Positions 16,773-25,942 are shown, numbered from the stretch's first letter. The stretch is DNA of 64,000 bases from a bacterium (GCA_030427205.1 JAUHXC010000012.1:62001-126000); one strand, 5' to 3'. Notes: generated by a model not told the origin, from the letters alone. Numbers and translations: made by a program.

Positions 16773-17957
16773 GTGAGCGGCATCGTCACCTATAACTTCC
16801 CCACCCGCATCCGCTTCGGCGCCGGCGCCCGGCACGAGCTGTGCGAGGCCATCCGCGGCTTCGGCGCGAGCCGACCGGCCTTCGTCACCGACCGCGGCAT
16901 CGCGAAGCTCGGCTGGTTCACCGCCCTGGTCGACGCGGTCTCCGCCGAGTTCGAAACCGCCGTCTTCAGCGAGATCTGGGGCAACCCGGTCGGCTCGCAG
17001 GTCATGGCCGGCGCCGCGGTGACCCGGGGCCACGCCGCCGATCTGATCATCGCGGTCGGCGGCGGCGCGGCGGTCGACGTCAGCAAGGCCATCGCCGTGG
17101 TGCACAGCCACGACGGCACCATCATGGACTTCGCCTGGGGCCCCGACATGGCGCCCATCGACGCGGCGAAGCTGCCGCCGATCGTGGCCATCCCCTCGAC
17201 GGCGGGCACCGGCAGCGAGGTCGGCCGGAGCGCGGTCATCAGCGACGACGAGACCCACGCCAAGAAGATCATCTTCGACGCCGGCCTGCTGCCGCGCATC
17301 GTGCTGGCCGATCCCGAGGTCACGCTGGGCCTGCCGGCGCACCTCACCGCGGCGACCGGCTTCGACGCGCTGACCCACCTCGTCGAGGCTTTCCTGACCC
17401 ACGAGCACCACCCGATGTGTGATGGCATCGCCCAGGAAGGCATCCGACTCGTGGCCCGCTCGCTCGAGACCGCCGTCGACTGCGCCAAGAAGCAGGCCGC
17501 CGGCGAGACGATCGACGACGCGGCCCACCTCGCCGCGCGGGCCGACATGCTCGACGCGTCGATGATGGGCGCGACCGCGTTTCAGAAAGAGCTGGGCGTC
17601 ACCCACTCCTGCGCCCACGCGCTCTCGACGGTGGCCGATACCCACCACGGGCTGGCCAACGCGGTGATGCTGCCCTTCGCCATGCGCTTCAACCTCGAAG
17701 CCGTGCCCGAGAAGTTCCTGCGGCTGGCGCGCATCATCGACCCCGCGGCCAAGGACGGCGCCGAGTTCATCACCTGGCTCGAAGGCCTGCGCGCGCGCCT
17801 CGACATCCCCGCCGGGCTCACGTCGCTGGGCATCGCCAAAGACAAGCTCGACGACCTCATCCCGGTCGCCGTCGCCGACATGTGCCACCAGTTCAACCCG
17901 CGCCCGGTCTCGGCCGACGACTTCCGGGCCATCTACAGCGAGGCCTTCGGACTGTGA
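16773..17957 (+). CDS. iron-containing alcohol dehydrogenase
   Basis: 394-residue group III (Fe-dependent) NAD(P)-linked alcohol dehydrogenase. N-terminal nucleotide-binding half has 'FGAGARHELCEAIRGFG' and 'IIAVGGGAAVDVSKAIAVV' (the GGGxxxDxxK signature); the metal half has 'AIPSTAGTGSEVGRSAVI', 'GFDALTHLVEAFLTHEHHPMCDGIAQEGIRL', and 'THSCAHALSTVADTHHGLANAVMLPFAMRFN', containing the conserved His/Asp iron ligands. GTG at 16773 follows GGGAGA; a GTG seven codons upstream is less likely. The stop overlaps the aldehyde dehydrogenase start (GTGA), so the two dehydrogenases are made together. Likely oxidises the alcohol group of a small or glutamylated amino alcohol. Confidence 0.93.
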   Translation: MSGIVTYNFPTRIRFGAGARHELCEAIRGFGASRPAFVTDRGIAKLGWFTALVDAVSAEFETAVFSEIWGNPVGSQVMAGAAVTRGHAADLIIAVGGGAAVDVSKAIAVVHSHDGTIMDFAWGPDMAPIDAAKLPPIVAIPSTAGTGSEVGRSAVISDDETHAKKIIFDAGLLPRIVLADPEVTLGLPAHLTAATGFDALTHLVEAFLTHEHHPMCDGIAQEGIRLVARSLETAVDCAKKQAAGETIDDAAHLAARADMLDASMMGATAFQKELGVTHSCAHALSTVADTHHGLANAVMLPFAMRFNLEAVPEKFLRLARIIDPAAKDGAEFITWLEGLRARLDIPAGLTSLGIAKDKLDDLIPVAVADMCHQFNPRPVSADDFRAIYSEAFGL

Positions 17958-19360
17958 GCGTGCTGACCATCAACAACCCGGCCACCGGCACCGTCCTGCG
18001 CGAGCTGCCGGCGGACGACGCCAACTCGATCGCCCGCAAGGCCGCCGCCGCCCGCAAGGCCCAGCCGGCCTGGGCCGCCCGCAGCTTCGAAGAGCGGGCG
18101 GCCATCATCCGCAAGTTCCGCGATCTGCTCGGCGAGCGGCGCGACACCCTCGCGCTGACCCAGAGCGCCGAGACCGGCAAGCCCATCAGCCAGGCCCGCG
18201 GCGAGATCGGCGCGACCCCCGGGCGCATCGACTTCTTCCTGGCCAATGTGCAATCGCAGCTCGCCGCCCGGCTGGCCAAGCCCGACGTCGACGTGCCGGC
18301 CATCGGCGCGCCGGGCGAGACCGAAGAGGTCGTGACCTTCGACCCGCTGGGCGTCGTGGTGAACATCTCGGCGTGGAACTACCCCTGGTTCGTGGGCAGC
18401 AACGTCTACGTGCCGGCGCTGCTGACCGGCAGCGTGGTGCTGTACAAGCCCAGCGAGTTCGCGACGCTGACCGGCATGGCCATGGCCGACCTGCTGCACG
18501 AGGCCGGCGTGCCGAAAGACGTCTTCCAGTGCATCGTCGGCGGCGGCCTCGCCGGCGCGGCGCTCTTGGAGCAGGACATCGACGGCGTCTTCTTCACCGG
18601 CTCCCACGGCACCGGCGCCAAGATCGCCGCGGCGGCCGGCAGCAAGATGATCCCGGTGCAGCTCGAGCTGGGCGGCAAGGATCCGGTGTACGTGGCCGAT
18701 GACGTCGCCGACCCCGAGGCGGTCGCCGCGGGGCTGGCCGACGGCGCGTTCTACAACAACGGCCAGAGCTGCTGCGCGGTCGAGCGGATCTACGTGCACC
18801 GGGCGATCGCCGACGCCTTCCGCGGGGCGTTCACCCAGGCGGTGAAGGGCTTCGTGATGGGCGATCCGGCGGCCAGCGAGACCTACCTCGGCCCGCTGAC
18901 CCGCGACGCGCAAATCGCGGTGCTCGAAGGGCAGGTGCAAGACGCCCTGGACAAGGGCGCCACGCTGCTGGCCGGCGGCAAGCGGGTCGACGGGCCCGGC
19001 GCGTACTTCGAGCCGACGGTGCTCGTCGATGTGAACCACACGATGGATGTGATGCGGGAGGAGAGCTTCGGGCCGATCATCGGTATCCAGGTCGTCGACG
19101 GCGACGACGAGGCCACCGCGCTGATGAACGACACCGAGTATGGCCTGACCGCGTCGGTCTACAGCCGCGATCGGGCGCGCGCCGCGCGGATTCTCTCGCG
19201 GGTGCGCAGCGGCACCGCCTATTGGAACTGCTGCGATCGGGTGAGCCCCTATCTGCCGTGGAGCGGGCGCGGCCACAGCGGCGTCGGCTCGACGCTCGGG
19301 CTGGAGGGCATCCGCTGCTTCGTCAAACCGCGGGCGTGGCACCTGCGCGCGCCGGCCTGA
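17954..19360 (+). CDS. NAD(P)-dependent aldehyde dehydrogenase
   Basis: 468-residue aldehyde dehydrogenase. Visible motifs are 'PLGVVVNISAWNYPWFVGSNVYVPALLTGSVVLYKPSE' (Asn/Lys of the cofactor and active site, given in parts), 'FFTGSHGTGAKIA' (cofactor Gly loop), 'QLELGGKDPVYVADD' (general-base Glu), 'YNNGQSCCAVERIYV' (catalytic Cys), and 'EESFGPIIGIQVV' (cofactor Glu-Phe). All are intact. GTG at 17954 overlaps the preceding alcohol dehydrogenase stop. It completes the alcohol-to-acid route suggested by the operon. It converges with the TIR gene 25 bp away. Confidence 0.94.
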   Translation: MSVLTINNPATGTVLRELPADDANSIARKAAAARKAQPAWAARSFEERAAIIRKFRDLLGERRDTLALTQSAETGKPISQARGEIGATPGRIDFFLANVQSQLAARLAKPDVDVPAIGAPGETEEVVTFDPLGVVVNISAWNYPWFVGSNVYVPALLTGSVVLYKPSEFATLTGMAMADLLHEAGVPKDVFQCIVGGGLAGAALLEQDIDGVFFTGSHGTGAKIAAAAGSKMIPVQLELGGKDPVYVADDVADPEAVAAGLADGAFYNNGQSCCAVERIYVHRAIADAFRGAFTQAVKGFVMGDPAASETYLGPLTRDAQIAVLEGQVQDALDKGATLLAGGKRVDGPGAYFEPTVLVDVNHTMDVMREESFGPIIGIQVVDGDDEATALMNDTEYGLTASVYSRDRARAARILSRVRSGTAYWNCCDRVSPYLPWSGRGHSGVGSTLGLEGIRCFVKPRAWHLRAPA

Positions 19361-19385
19361 TAGGCGGGCCCACGACCATCCCCCC

Positions 19386-20252
19386 CTACCCCCTGCGCCC
19401 CGGAAACGGCGCCGGCCCTGTCGGCCGGCGGGGCCTGAGCGCCGCGGTCAGCGCCTTCGCCGCGGCCGCCGGATCTTCGAGATGCGGCCGCAGATCGATC
19501 TCCACCAGGGGCCCGAGCAGTCGCGGCGGCGGCGTATCATCCAGCAGCACCGGCACCAGCTGAGCCCGCGTACCCGCCGGATCGCCATCAAACGCCGCGG
19601 TCCACACCGCCTTGAGCCGATCGTCGGCCGGCATATGCGCCGAGGTCAGCAGCAAGACCCGATCGGCCCGCAGCTGTCCTTCGTCGTAGAGCCAGCGGTT
19701 CTGCCCGGCGGTGAGATCCCGGTCCGCCAGCCGCGGCTCGAAGCCCGCCGCCGCGAGCTGATCGGCCATCCACAGCGCCCAGTCGGCGTCCGGGCGGGCG
19801 TAGAGCAGAAAGACGGTCGTCGCCGCCGGCGCAGGGGTCGGCGCGGGCGCCGCGGCCATGCGCTCGGCGACGGCCTTGATCGCGTGCACCGCCGCGGTCG
19901 GCGGCTCACCGACGGGCCACGTCGCCGGTTCGACCCGCATGAGGCCGGCCGGCGGGTGGGACGGTGGATCTCCGCGATACACCGGCACGATGCGATGCCG
20001 CCCCTCGACCTGCAGGGCGATGGCCCGGGCGATGTCATCGCTCTGGTACCACTCATCCGGCGCGTCCGGCGGGATCAGCGCCGCCGTGACCCGCGTGCCG
20101 CGCTGGGTGTAGTGCAGTTGGTCCCACAGGTCGCCCGGGAGGAGCTTCACCCGACCGCGCACGGTGAGCCCGGCCTGTTCGAGCGCAGCGGCCAGCGCCT
20201 CGGCGTCGGCCTTCAGGTCGGGCGGGTTCGAGAGAAATACGGGCGCTGTCAT
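19386..20252 (-). CDS. double TIR-like domain protein
   Basis: 288-residue protein. ATG at 20252 is preceded by a near-perfect GGAGGTGAG, which settles the start. Two TIR-like domains are visible: a first, degenerate one ('PVFLSNPPDLKADAEALAAAL', 'LIPPDAPDEWY', 'HRIVPVYRGD') at about 1-115 and a second, typical TIR_2-type at about 145-270 ('FLLYARPDADWALWMADQLAAAGFEPR', 'QNRWLYDEGQLRADRVLLLTSAHM', 'AQLVPVLLDD'). An Ala/Pro linker separates them. The second retains a Glu in the helix where NADase TIRs place the catalytic residue, but this cannot be confirmed by eye. It follows the STAND gene by 17 bp and is very probably coexpressed with it, making NAD cleavage or TIR-TIR signalling the likely job. 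Confidence 0.75.
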   Translation of the reverse strand: MTAPVFLSNPPDLKADAEALAAALEQAGLTVRGRVKLLPGDLWDQLHYTQRGTRVTAALIPPDAPDEWYQSDDIARAIALQVEGRHRIVPVYRGDPPSHPPAGLMRVEPATWPVGEPPTAAVHAIKAVAERMAAAPAPTPAPAATTVFLLYARPDADWALWMADQLAAAGFEPRLADRDLTAGQNRWLYDEGQLRADRVLLLTSAHMPADDRLKAVWTAAFDGDPAGTRAQLVPVLLDDTPPPRLLGPLVEIDLRPHLEDPAAAAKALTAALRPRRPTGPAPFPGRRG

Positions 20253-20269
20253 CTCACCTCCGGTTCGGC

Positions 20270-23200
20270 TCACAGCGCGCGGCCTTCCTCACGCATCGCC
20301 TCGGCGAGGTTGGGCAACTTCGCCTGTTCGAGCTTCTTGGCCTTGGACTCTGCTTCCTGCGCCAACCTCGGCTCGACGAGGACCCGCGCGAGTGCTGTCA
20401 TCAAGGCGTGCATCTCGCGAACCAGCCCTCCACTCGACCAGGCACCGGATCGCGCAAGCGCAGCGAGATGCGGGCCAGCTTGCCACATCGCGGCCCGAGC
20501 GTCCGCCAGTGTTCCGACCCGATCGGCCAGTTGGACCAGTCGGCTCACCTGCGTCAGCACAACGAAGTGCCACCGCGGATTGCTGCGGTCCAGATCAGCG
20601 AGGCGTTTAGCCGATTCCAGCGCATCCGTGAGCGCTCCTCGCGCCGCGGTGAGCTGGCCCAACTTGATCGCGACATTGGCCAATTGCATGTGGACCCGCA
20701 TTACGTCGGCCCGCGCGACGGTGTCTTCCGGATCCAGTTCGGCGAGTTCGAGGCGCATGGTGAGACTCCGCCGGAACGCTCCCCGGGCCGCTTCCCAGTT
20801 GCCCTCGCCCCCTTCGAGCTGGCCGAACTTGCTGGCCGCGACCGCGAGGTTTCGGCGGAGCTCTGCATCGCGGGCGTCGGCGTCTGCCAGAGGCTGAAGC
20901 AGGTCCATGCTCTCGCGATAGAGTCGCCGCGCCTCGGTGACATCGCGGGCATCGGTCGCGATGTCACCGAGCCTGGCCAGGCTCGCGGCCATGTCTCGCT
21001 TGAGCCCTGCGTTCCGGGGATCTCGCTGGAGCAACGCCGCGCGGATATCATAGCTCTCGAGGAAGGAGGCACGCGCAGGCTCGACTGCCTTCAACGCCCA
21101 GTTGGCATCGCCGACCTTGTTGAGGCACAAGGCGAGATCGCGCTGGGCCCGCGAGTCGTCGGGCTTCTCTTCCACGAGGCGGCGCCGGATCTGCAGACTC
21201 TCCACGTAGGCCCGCCTCGCCTCGACCAAAGCCAGCGCCTCGAAATGCCCGTCGCCGAGCCCGATGAGGCTGACGGCCAGAACGCGCAGCTTCACCGGAT
21301 CGACGCTCCCGCGCTCGATCAGCCGGCGCGCGATGTACACGCTCCGCTCATAGGCGTCTCGAGCTTGGGCAAGTCGGCCCGCGCGTCTCTCGGCCCCACC
21401 CAGCAGCTTCAACCCCCCCGCGAGATCCCACTCGGCCCCATCGACCCCTTGCTTCACCAAAGCCCGTGCGGCGGCCACGGCGGCTCGACAAGCCGCTCTC
21501 GCAGCGGCGACCTCCCCCCGTTTCAGCAACACCTCGCAGTCGTTGATGGCGTTGACATGCGCGGCCCGGGTGACGTCGGGTCGGTCGGCCTGCACCGACC
21601 GCAGGGTGCGGATGAGATCCGCGCTCTCGTCGAGCAACTTCGCGCTCAGCTGGCCACCGCCCGGTAGCCTCGGCAGCTCGACGGCTGCGGTCCGTTGGAG
21701 GGCTCTGGCGACCTCAAGCGCCTTGCCGATCGCGATGTCGGCCTGCTGCCTCGCTCGCACGGCAGCCCGCCACTGATAGCCGGCACCGATGGCGACTATG
21801 GCCAGCAGCACTGCAGCTGACACCGCCACTCGGGCGCGTCGGCGAAGGCTCTCGGCCGTCTCCTTCTCTGCAGCGTCCTGCCGCGCCAGCTCCCTATCCG
21901 CAGCCCGGAGGAAGCGCAGGACGACCGGCTCGATCCCGGCCGCCAGGCGCCTCTGATCCTGCGGCTCGAGATCGGTGCCACGCATCCATGCCAGGCGCGC
22001 GCGCTTCGGCAACCAATCGGGTGCGTCGGCCTTCTGCGCTTCAGCGTCCCAAGCGGAGGCAGCCTCCCTTCGGGCAGCGCGGCGTTCGAGTACGTCACTC
22101 CACTGCTCGATGAGGCCTCTGAGTCGAGGCCAGTCGACGAGCAGAGCCTCGTGAATCAACTCGACCCAGGTTCTTTCGTCGGCCGCGCGATGGATCGTGA
22201 CGAGCCGTGGGGGTCTTGTGCTTGTCGCCCCCGTTTCCCGAACCATCCCCGACAGGTAATACACGACCTTCGCTACGCTCGACGGCTGGGCCCGCAGGTC
22301 GGGCTCATTGGCGACGATCGCGACCAGGGCATCGAGCGCCATCGGCGCGCGCGCATGGTTCGCGCCACGACCGGAACGGACGAGGCGCAGGAGGACGCGC
22401 TCGGCGACGCGCCGGTCGGCCTCGCCCAGCCCGGCGAGGCAGCGATCGGCGCTCTTGGCCAGCGCGCCGGCGACCCCGCCGCGAGCCGTATAGGCGGCGA
22501 GGGTCAGGCGCGGAGCGGCGTCGGTGCCGGCGGCGCCCCAGAGTTCGTGGGCCATATGGGCCACCAGCGGCAGCACGGCGCCGCCGTCGGCCTCCGGATC
22601 GCGCTGGCGATCGAGAGCGTCGGCGACGATGCGCGCGGGCAGCTCGGGCTCGGGCCAGCGCAGGCCGTGGTGGGCCAGCGGGCGATCGAGGGCATTGCGC
22701 AGGGCGGCCTCCCCCATCGGCAGCAGCAGGTGCTGCGCCGCGCACTCCGCGACGCGGGCGGCGAGGGCCGGCATGCGGGTCAGCGACGGGGCGTGATCGC
22801 TGCGCAGCGTCGTGATGAGCCGCAGGTTGCCCGCGGGCAGGGCCGCCGCCAGCAGCGCGTCGAGGCGCAGCAGCGCGCGATCTTCACCCGGGCGCAGGGC
22901 CTCCTCGAACTGGTCGACGAGCAGCGCCACCGGCTGATCCAGGCGCTCGTCGAGCCACCACGCCAGGCGGTGAGCGTCGCCGGCGAGCAGGTCGGCATGC
23001 ACCGCGTCGGGCGTGACCGCAGGGTCCTCGTCGAGATCGGCCAGCGCGCGGGCGAGGCTGCGCAGCGGCGTGCCCGACGGGCGGATGACGATCGGGTGAT
23101 GCGCCGGCAGATCGCCGTGGCCCGCCGCCAGCCGCGGCAGGACGCCCGCCCGCGCCAGCGACGACTTGCCGTGCCCGCTCGCCCCTTCGATGCGCAGCCA

Positions 23201-23770
23201 GGGCACCCGCGCGAGCTGCTTCAGACAGGCCGCGATGTCCCGATCGCGCCCGCCGAAGAGCGCCGCCTGCTCGAAGCTGAACGCCGCCAGCCCGGGGAAT
23301 GGGTTCTCGCCGGGCCACTGCACCCCGCCGGGATACGGCGCCGCCTTCTCCGGCTCGGCCACGTCGAGCGCCCGCGCCAGCAGGCGGACCGCCTCGGGCT
23401 CGTCGGCCATGACCAGCGACAGCGGCCGCACCGCCCCCAGGATGTCGGGCAGATCGTCCCGCGGCCGGGTCAGCACCGGGATCAGCTTCGCCTTCTGATC
23501 CTGCATGCGCACGATGGCCGCGCGCAGCGTCGCGATGAAGCGGTTGTCGAGCACCGCGCCGTCGGTGATGAGCGCCAGGATGTAGGGCGCGGCGAGGGCG
23601 CGCTCGTCGAAGGCGACCCGGTTCTCGCCGACGCCGACGCTCAGCAGCGCCGTCGCGTCAAAGCCGAGGCCGGCGGCCTGCTCGCGCAGCCAGTCGGCCC
23701 AGGCGCCCTGGTCGGCGGCGTGCAGCACGGTGACCGGCGGACGATCCGGCGCGGAGGTCGAGGCGAGCAT
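20270..23770 (-). CDS. TIR-STAND NTPase with membrane helix and TPR repeats
   Basis: 1166-residue signal-transduction NTPase. N-terminal TIR-like domain at about 10-105 ('TVLHAADQGAWADWLREQA', 'PYILALITDGAV', 'AKLIPVLTRPRD'), then a novel-STAND (nSTAND1-type) NTPase beginning 'NPFPGLAAFSFEQAALFGGRD' with Walker A 'GASGHGKSS' (196-204), Walker B 'ALLVDQFEEAL' (about 282-292) and the family hallmark 'IHEALLVDWPRLRGLI'. A transmembrane helix follows at about 647-667, and the C-terminal 450 residues are tetratricopeptide-like repeats containing 'LRRxLAxxxxxLGD' signatures. This architecture is that of bacterial immune/cell-death sensors: TPRs detect, STAND oligomerises, TIR signals. ATG at 23770 is a best guess with weak Shine-Dalgarno; upstream ATGs exist. 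It is cotranscribed with the double-TIR gene. Confidence 0.85.
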   Translation of the reverse strand: MLASTSAPDRPPVTVLHAADQGAWADWLREQAAGLGFDATALLSVGVGENRVAFDERALAAPYILALITDGAVLDNRFIATLRAAIVRMQDQKAKLIPVLTRPRDDLPDILGAVRPLSLVMADEPEAVRLLARALDVAEPEKAAPYPGGVQWPGENPFPGLAAFSFEQAALFGGRDRDIAACLKQLARVPWLRIEGASGHGKSSLARAGVLPRLAAGHGDLPAHHPIVIRPSGTPLRSLARALADLDEDPAVTPDAVHADLLAGDAHRLAWWLDERLDQPVALLVDQFEEALRPGEDRALLRLDALLAAALPAGNLRLITTLRSDHAPSLTRMPALAARVAECAAQHLLLPMGEAALRNALDRPLAHHGLRWPEPELPARIVADALDRQRDPEADGGAVLPLVAHMAHELWGAAGTDAAPRLTLAAYTARGGVAGALAKSADRCLAGLGEADRRVAERVLLRLVRSGRGANHARAPMALDALVAIVANEPDLRAQPSSVAKVVYYLSGMVRETGATSTRPPRLVTIHRAADERTWVELIHEALLVDWPRLRGLIEQWSDVLERRAARREAASAWDAEAQKADAPDWLPKRARLAWMRGTDLEPQDQRRLAAGIEPVVLRFLRAADRELARQDAAEKETAESLRRRARVAVSAAVLLAIVAIGAGYQWRAAVRARQQADIAIGKALEVARALQRTAAVELPRLPGGGQLSAKLLDESADLIRTLRSVQADRPDVTRAAHVNAINDCEVLLKRGEVAAARAACRAAVAAARALVKQGVDGAEWDLAGGLKLLGGAERRAGRLAQARDAYERSVYIARRLIERGSVDPVKLRVLAVSLIGLGDGHFEALALVEARRAYVESLQIRRRLVEEKPDDSRAQRDLALCLNKVGDANWALKAVEPARASFLESYDIRAALLQRDPRNAGLKRDMAASLARLGDIATDARDVTEARRLYRESMDLLQPLADADARDAELRRNLAVAASKFGQLEGGEGNWEAARGAFRRSLTMRLELAELDPEDTVARADVMRVHMQLANVAIKLGQLTAARGALTDALESAKRLADLDRSNPRWHFVVLTQVSRLVQLADRVGTLADARAAMWQAGPHLAALARSGAWSSGGLVREMHALMTALARVLVEPRLAQEAESKAKKLEQAKLPNLAEAMREEGRAL

Positions 23771-23887
23771 GATCGGGCCATAGCACGTTCGCCGGCGGGG
23801 CCGCATTGCCTCAGCATTACACCGGCGGCCCGAAATGCAGGAGGCCCGATCGGCGACCGCGTCGAACCGGTTCACCGGGCAGATACG

Positions 23888-24560
23888 CCCGATCCCCGCG
23901 CGGTGCTTCGTTCCATCGGCCGGCGGCGCCGGCCCGTCGGGGGGATGGAACGCCCAGAAATCGGGCGCCGCTGGACCGCCGGTCGATGGAACGCCGCAAA
24001 ATCGGACGTCACTGCGTCATCGCGGCGCTCTTCGCTGCGAAAATCCCACCGCCCACGCCGCGCGACCGAACGAACGCTCAAAAATCGCGCGTCGTTGGCC
24101 GCGTGAGCGATGCATCGGTCGCCGGCGACGCCTCCTGCGACCGTTCTTTCGTTGATCGGCTCATTTCTGACGTCGGCGACGCCCGATGGAACGCGCCCGG
24201 CCGACCCGGGCGGTCTGCTCGGCCGTGGGATGATTCGGTCTGTCGCTCAAAACGCGCTCGATCCGCGGGCGTTGATCCGCCCCCGCGCGGATTTTGGGGC
24301 CCGATTTTGGCACGGTGGAACGCTCGGGCGAGAAATCCTGCCCGATTTTGGCACGGTGGAACGCTCGCGGGGCCAACGACGCTCGATTTTCGGGCGTTCC
24401 ATCGCCCGAACGACGTAGGCCGCACGATTTTCGCGACGAACTACGCCGCGCGGATGCAGTCGAGCCCGATCCCGGGGCGTTCATTCGGCCCGCGGGCGAG
24501 CCGCGCTCGATCCTGGCACGTTCGTCCGTTGGGCCGGCCGCGCTGGCCGTTCCTTCGAAT
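23888..24560. repeat. array of degenerate palindromic repeats in a gene-free block
   Basis: The 841 bp between the STAND start (23770) and the next stop (24612) hold no convincing gene. They contain at least eight copies of a degenerate element, core 'CGATGGAACGCC..AAATCGG' or its reverse complement 'CGATTTT.GGGCGTTCCATCG'. Forward copies include 23944-23965, 23984-24005 and 24068-24091; reverse-type copies include 23888-23921, 24384-24404, 24424-24445 and 24505-24530. Orientation alternates, so adjacent copies can pair. The block is richer in A/T runs than its surroundings. Its role is unknown; REP-like mobile elements, a structured RNA or relic sequence are all possible. Confidence 0.65.
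24300..24367. repeat. perfect 27-bp direct repeat, 41-bp period
   Basis: The sequence at 24300-24326 recurs exactly at 24341-24367. Each copy starts CCCGATTTTGGCACGG and ends TGGAACGCTCG; the spacer is 14 bp. It is the best-conserved part of the surrounding repeat array, suggesting recent duplication there. Confidence 0.85.
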
Positions 24561-24611
24561 GAGCGACCGCGTCGCCGCCCTGTCCCGACGTTCGCCCGCA
24601 CGCGCAGCCGT

Positions 24612-25757
24612 TCAGTCGATGAAGGTGATGGCGCACTCCCGGTCGGGCCCGTTGAAGCCGTTCCACAACAGCAGCTTGAAGCCCAGGCCGTCGTCGCCTT
24701 CGTTGCGGAAGTCCACGTAGCGGCCTTCGGTGAGGTAGCACGTCTCGAACGACTGGAAGGCGTGTTCGTGCCGGCCGTCGCCGATCTGACCCGCCGCATC
24801 CCTGGACGTCCGCCAGCGGCGGCTGGGCGCATCGAAGTACAGCAGGAACTGCCGGCTCGCCGCCGCGGTGTCGTTCGCGCCGCCCCACAAACGCATCGCG
24901 ATGCGTACGTCGCAGCCGTCGCCGTCGCCGCACAGGGTGGCGATGCGCGCCTGATCGAGCAGCACCGAGTCGCCCTTGTCGCGGTGGACCACGTGGTAGC
25001 GCGGCTCGATGATCTGCCCGCCGACGCTCAGCGTCTCGGCACTCAGCGTCTCGGCACTCAGCGTCTCGGCGCTCAGCGTCTCGGCACTCAGCGCGCCGTC
25101 GACCGCGAGGCCGCCGTTGACCGCGCCCACACCGGACAGCGCCCCGCCACCGAGATCGACGCCGCCGCCGAGTTGCAGGCCGCCCTCGATGACGTTCACG
25201 CCGCGCAGGGTGCCGCCGCCGAGGTCGAGGGTGCCGCCGCCGAGGTCGAGGGTGCCGCCGCTCATGCGCACGTCACCGCCGACGGTGAGATCCGCCGCGA
25301 CCGTGAAGTGGGCGGCCGACGTGGTCCACAGGGCGTAGGGGGTGGCCATCAGGCGCTGGCGGTTGGCCAGCTCGATGTCGTCGTCGGGATCGTCGGGATC
25401 GCCGAGCAGGGTCATGCCGAGGGTCAGCCCGTCGGCGGCGCGGACGACCTCCTCGATGGCCCGGCCGGCGTCGTCGCGCGGCCCGATGCTCGCGGTGAAG
25501 CGGCCCCGGTAGACCTCGACGTCGATCCGCTGGGCGTACACCGGGGCGTCGCCGTCGGGTCGGTCGTAGAGGGCGAAGCGGATCGGGATGGCGTCGGCGC
25601 CGCTCGCGTCGACGGGCTCGCCGTCGATCTCGATGATCCCCTGGTACGGGATGGCGCGGGGCACGGCGTCGGTCGTCGGATCGCCGTCGGCCAGGGCCGG
25701 GGTGGAGAGGAGGCCGAGGAGGCAGGCGATCGACGCGTGGGAGAGGGTCTTGGACAT
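24612..25757 (-). CDS. secreted tail-fibre-like repeat protein
   Basis: 381-residue secreted protein. Signal peptide 'MSKTLSHASIACLLGLLSTPALA', then an N-terminal domain opening 'AIPYQGIIEIDGEPVDASG..IRFALYD', the common N-terminal module of tail-fibre-like surface proteins. The middle has Gly-rich beta-repeats ('GGTLDLGGGTLDLGGGTL') and four tandem 'LSAET' pentapeptides, predicted to form a trimeric or beta-helical stalk. The C-terminal domain ('YLTEGRYVDFRNEGDDGLGFKLLLWNG') has four cysteines and is likely the tip. Similar proteins occur many times in myxobacterial genomes. Repeats at DNA level imply slippage-based length variation. Function probably adhesion; not proven. Confidence 0.75.
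   Translation of the reverse strand: MSKTLSHASIACLLGLLSTPALADGDPTTDAVPRAIPYQGIIEIDGEPVDASGADAIPIRFALYDRPDGDAPVYAQRIDVEVYRGRFTASIGPRDDAGRAIEEVVRAADGLTLGMTLLGDPDDPDDDIELANRQRLMATPYALWTTSAAHFTVAADLTVGGDVRMSGGTLDLGGGTLDLGGGTLRGVNVIEGGLQLGGGVDLGGGALSGVGAVNGGLAVDGALSAETLSAETLSAETLSAETLSVGGQIIEPRYHVVHRDKGDSVLLDQARIATLCGDGDGCDVRIAMRLWGGANDTAAASRQFLLYFDAPSRRWRTSRDAAGQIGDGRHEHAFQSFETCYLTEGRYVDFRNEGDDGLGFKLLLWNGFNGPDRECAITFID
25027..25086. repeat. four 15-bp tandem repeats encoding LSAET
   Basis: Four copies of CTCAGCGTCTCGGCA (third copy ends in G) in tandem at 25027, 25042, 25057 and 25072. In the minus-strand gene they encode the pentapeptide LSAET (four copies), an in-frame unit that can change copy number without breaking the gene. 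A further 21-bp duplication lies at 25210-25251. Confidence 0.88.
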
Positions 25758-25942
25758 GGTGGCTGACCTCGCTGCTTGAGTGAGGCCAGCATGGTGAGGG
25801 GCCGCGCGCAGACCAACTTAAGCGGGCTTAAATGGGGCGAGCGAGCACGGTCAGATTCAATGTCCGGTCGCTGCAGGCGCCCGCGTCGCCGCGCTGTTTC
25901 ACGGCGATGGTAGACTCCTGCCCCAACAACCCCGGAGGCCCC

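Noticed and set aside
22151..24106. 651-codon plus-strand frame opposite the STAND gene
   Set aside because: Antisense composition and no recognisable domain, while the minus strand encodes Walker motifs and TPRs.
23888..24560. CRISPR array
   Set aside because: Repeats are degenerate, alternate in orientation and have irregular spacing; no cas genes are nearby.
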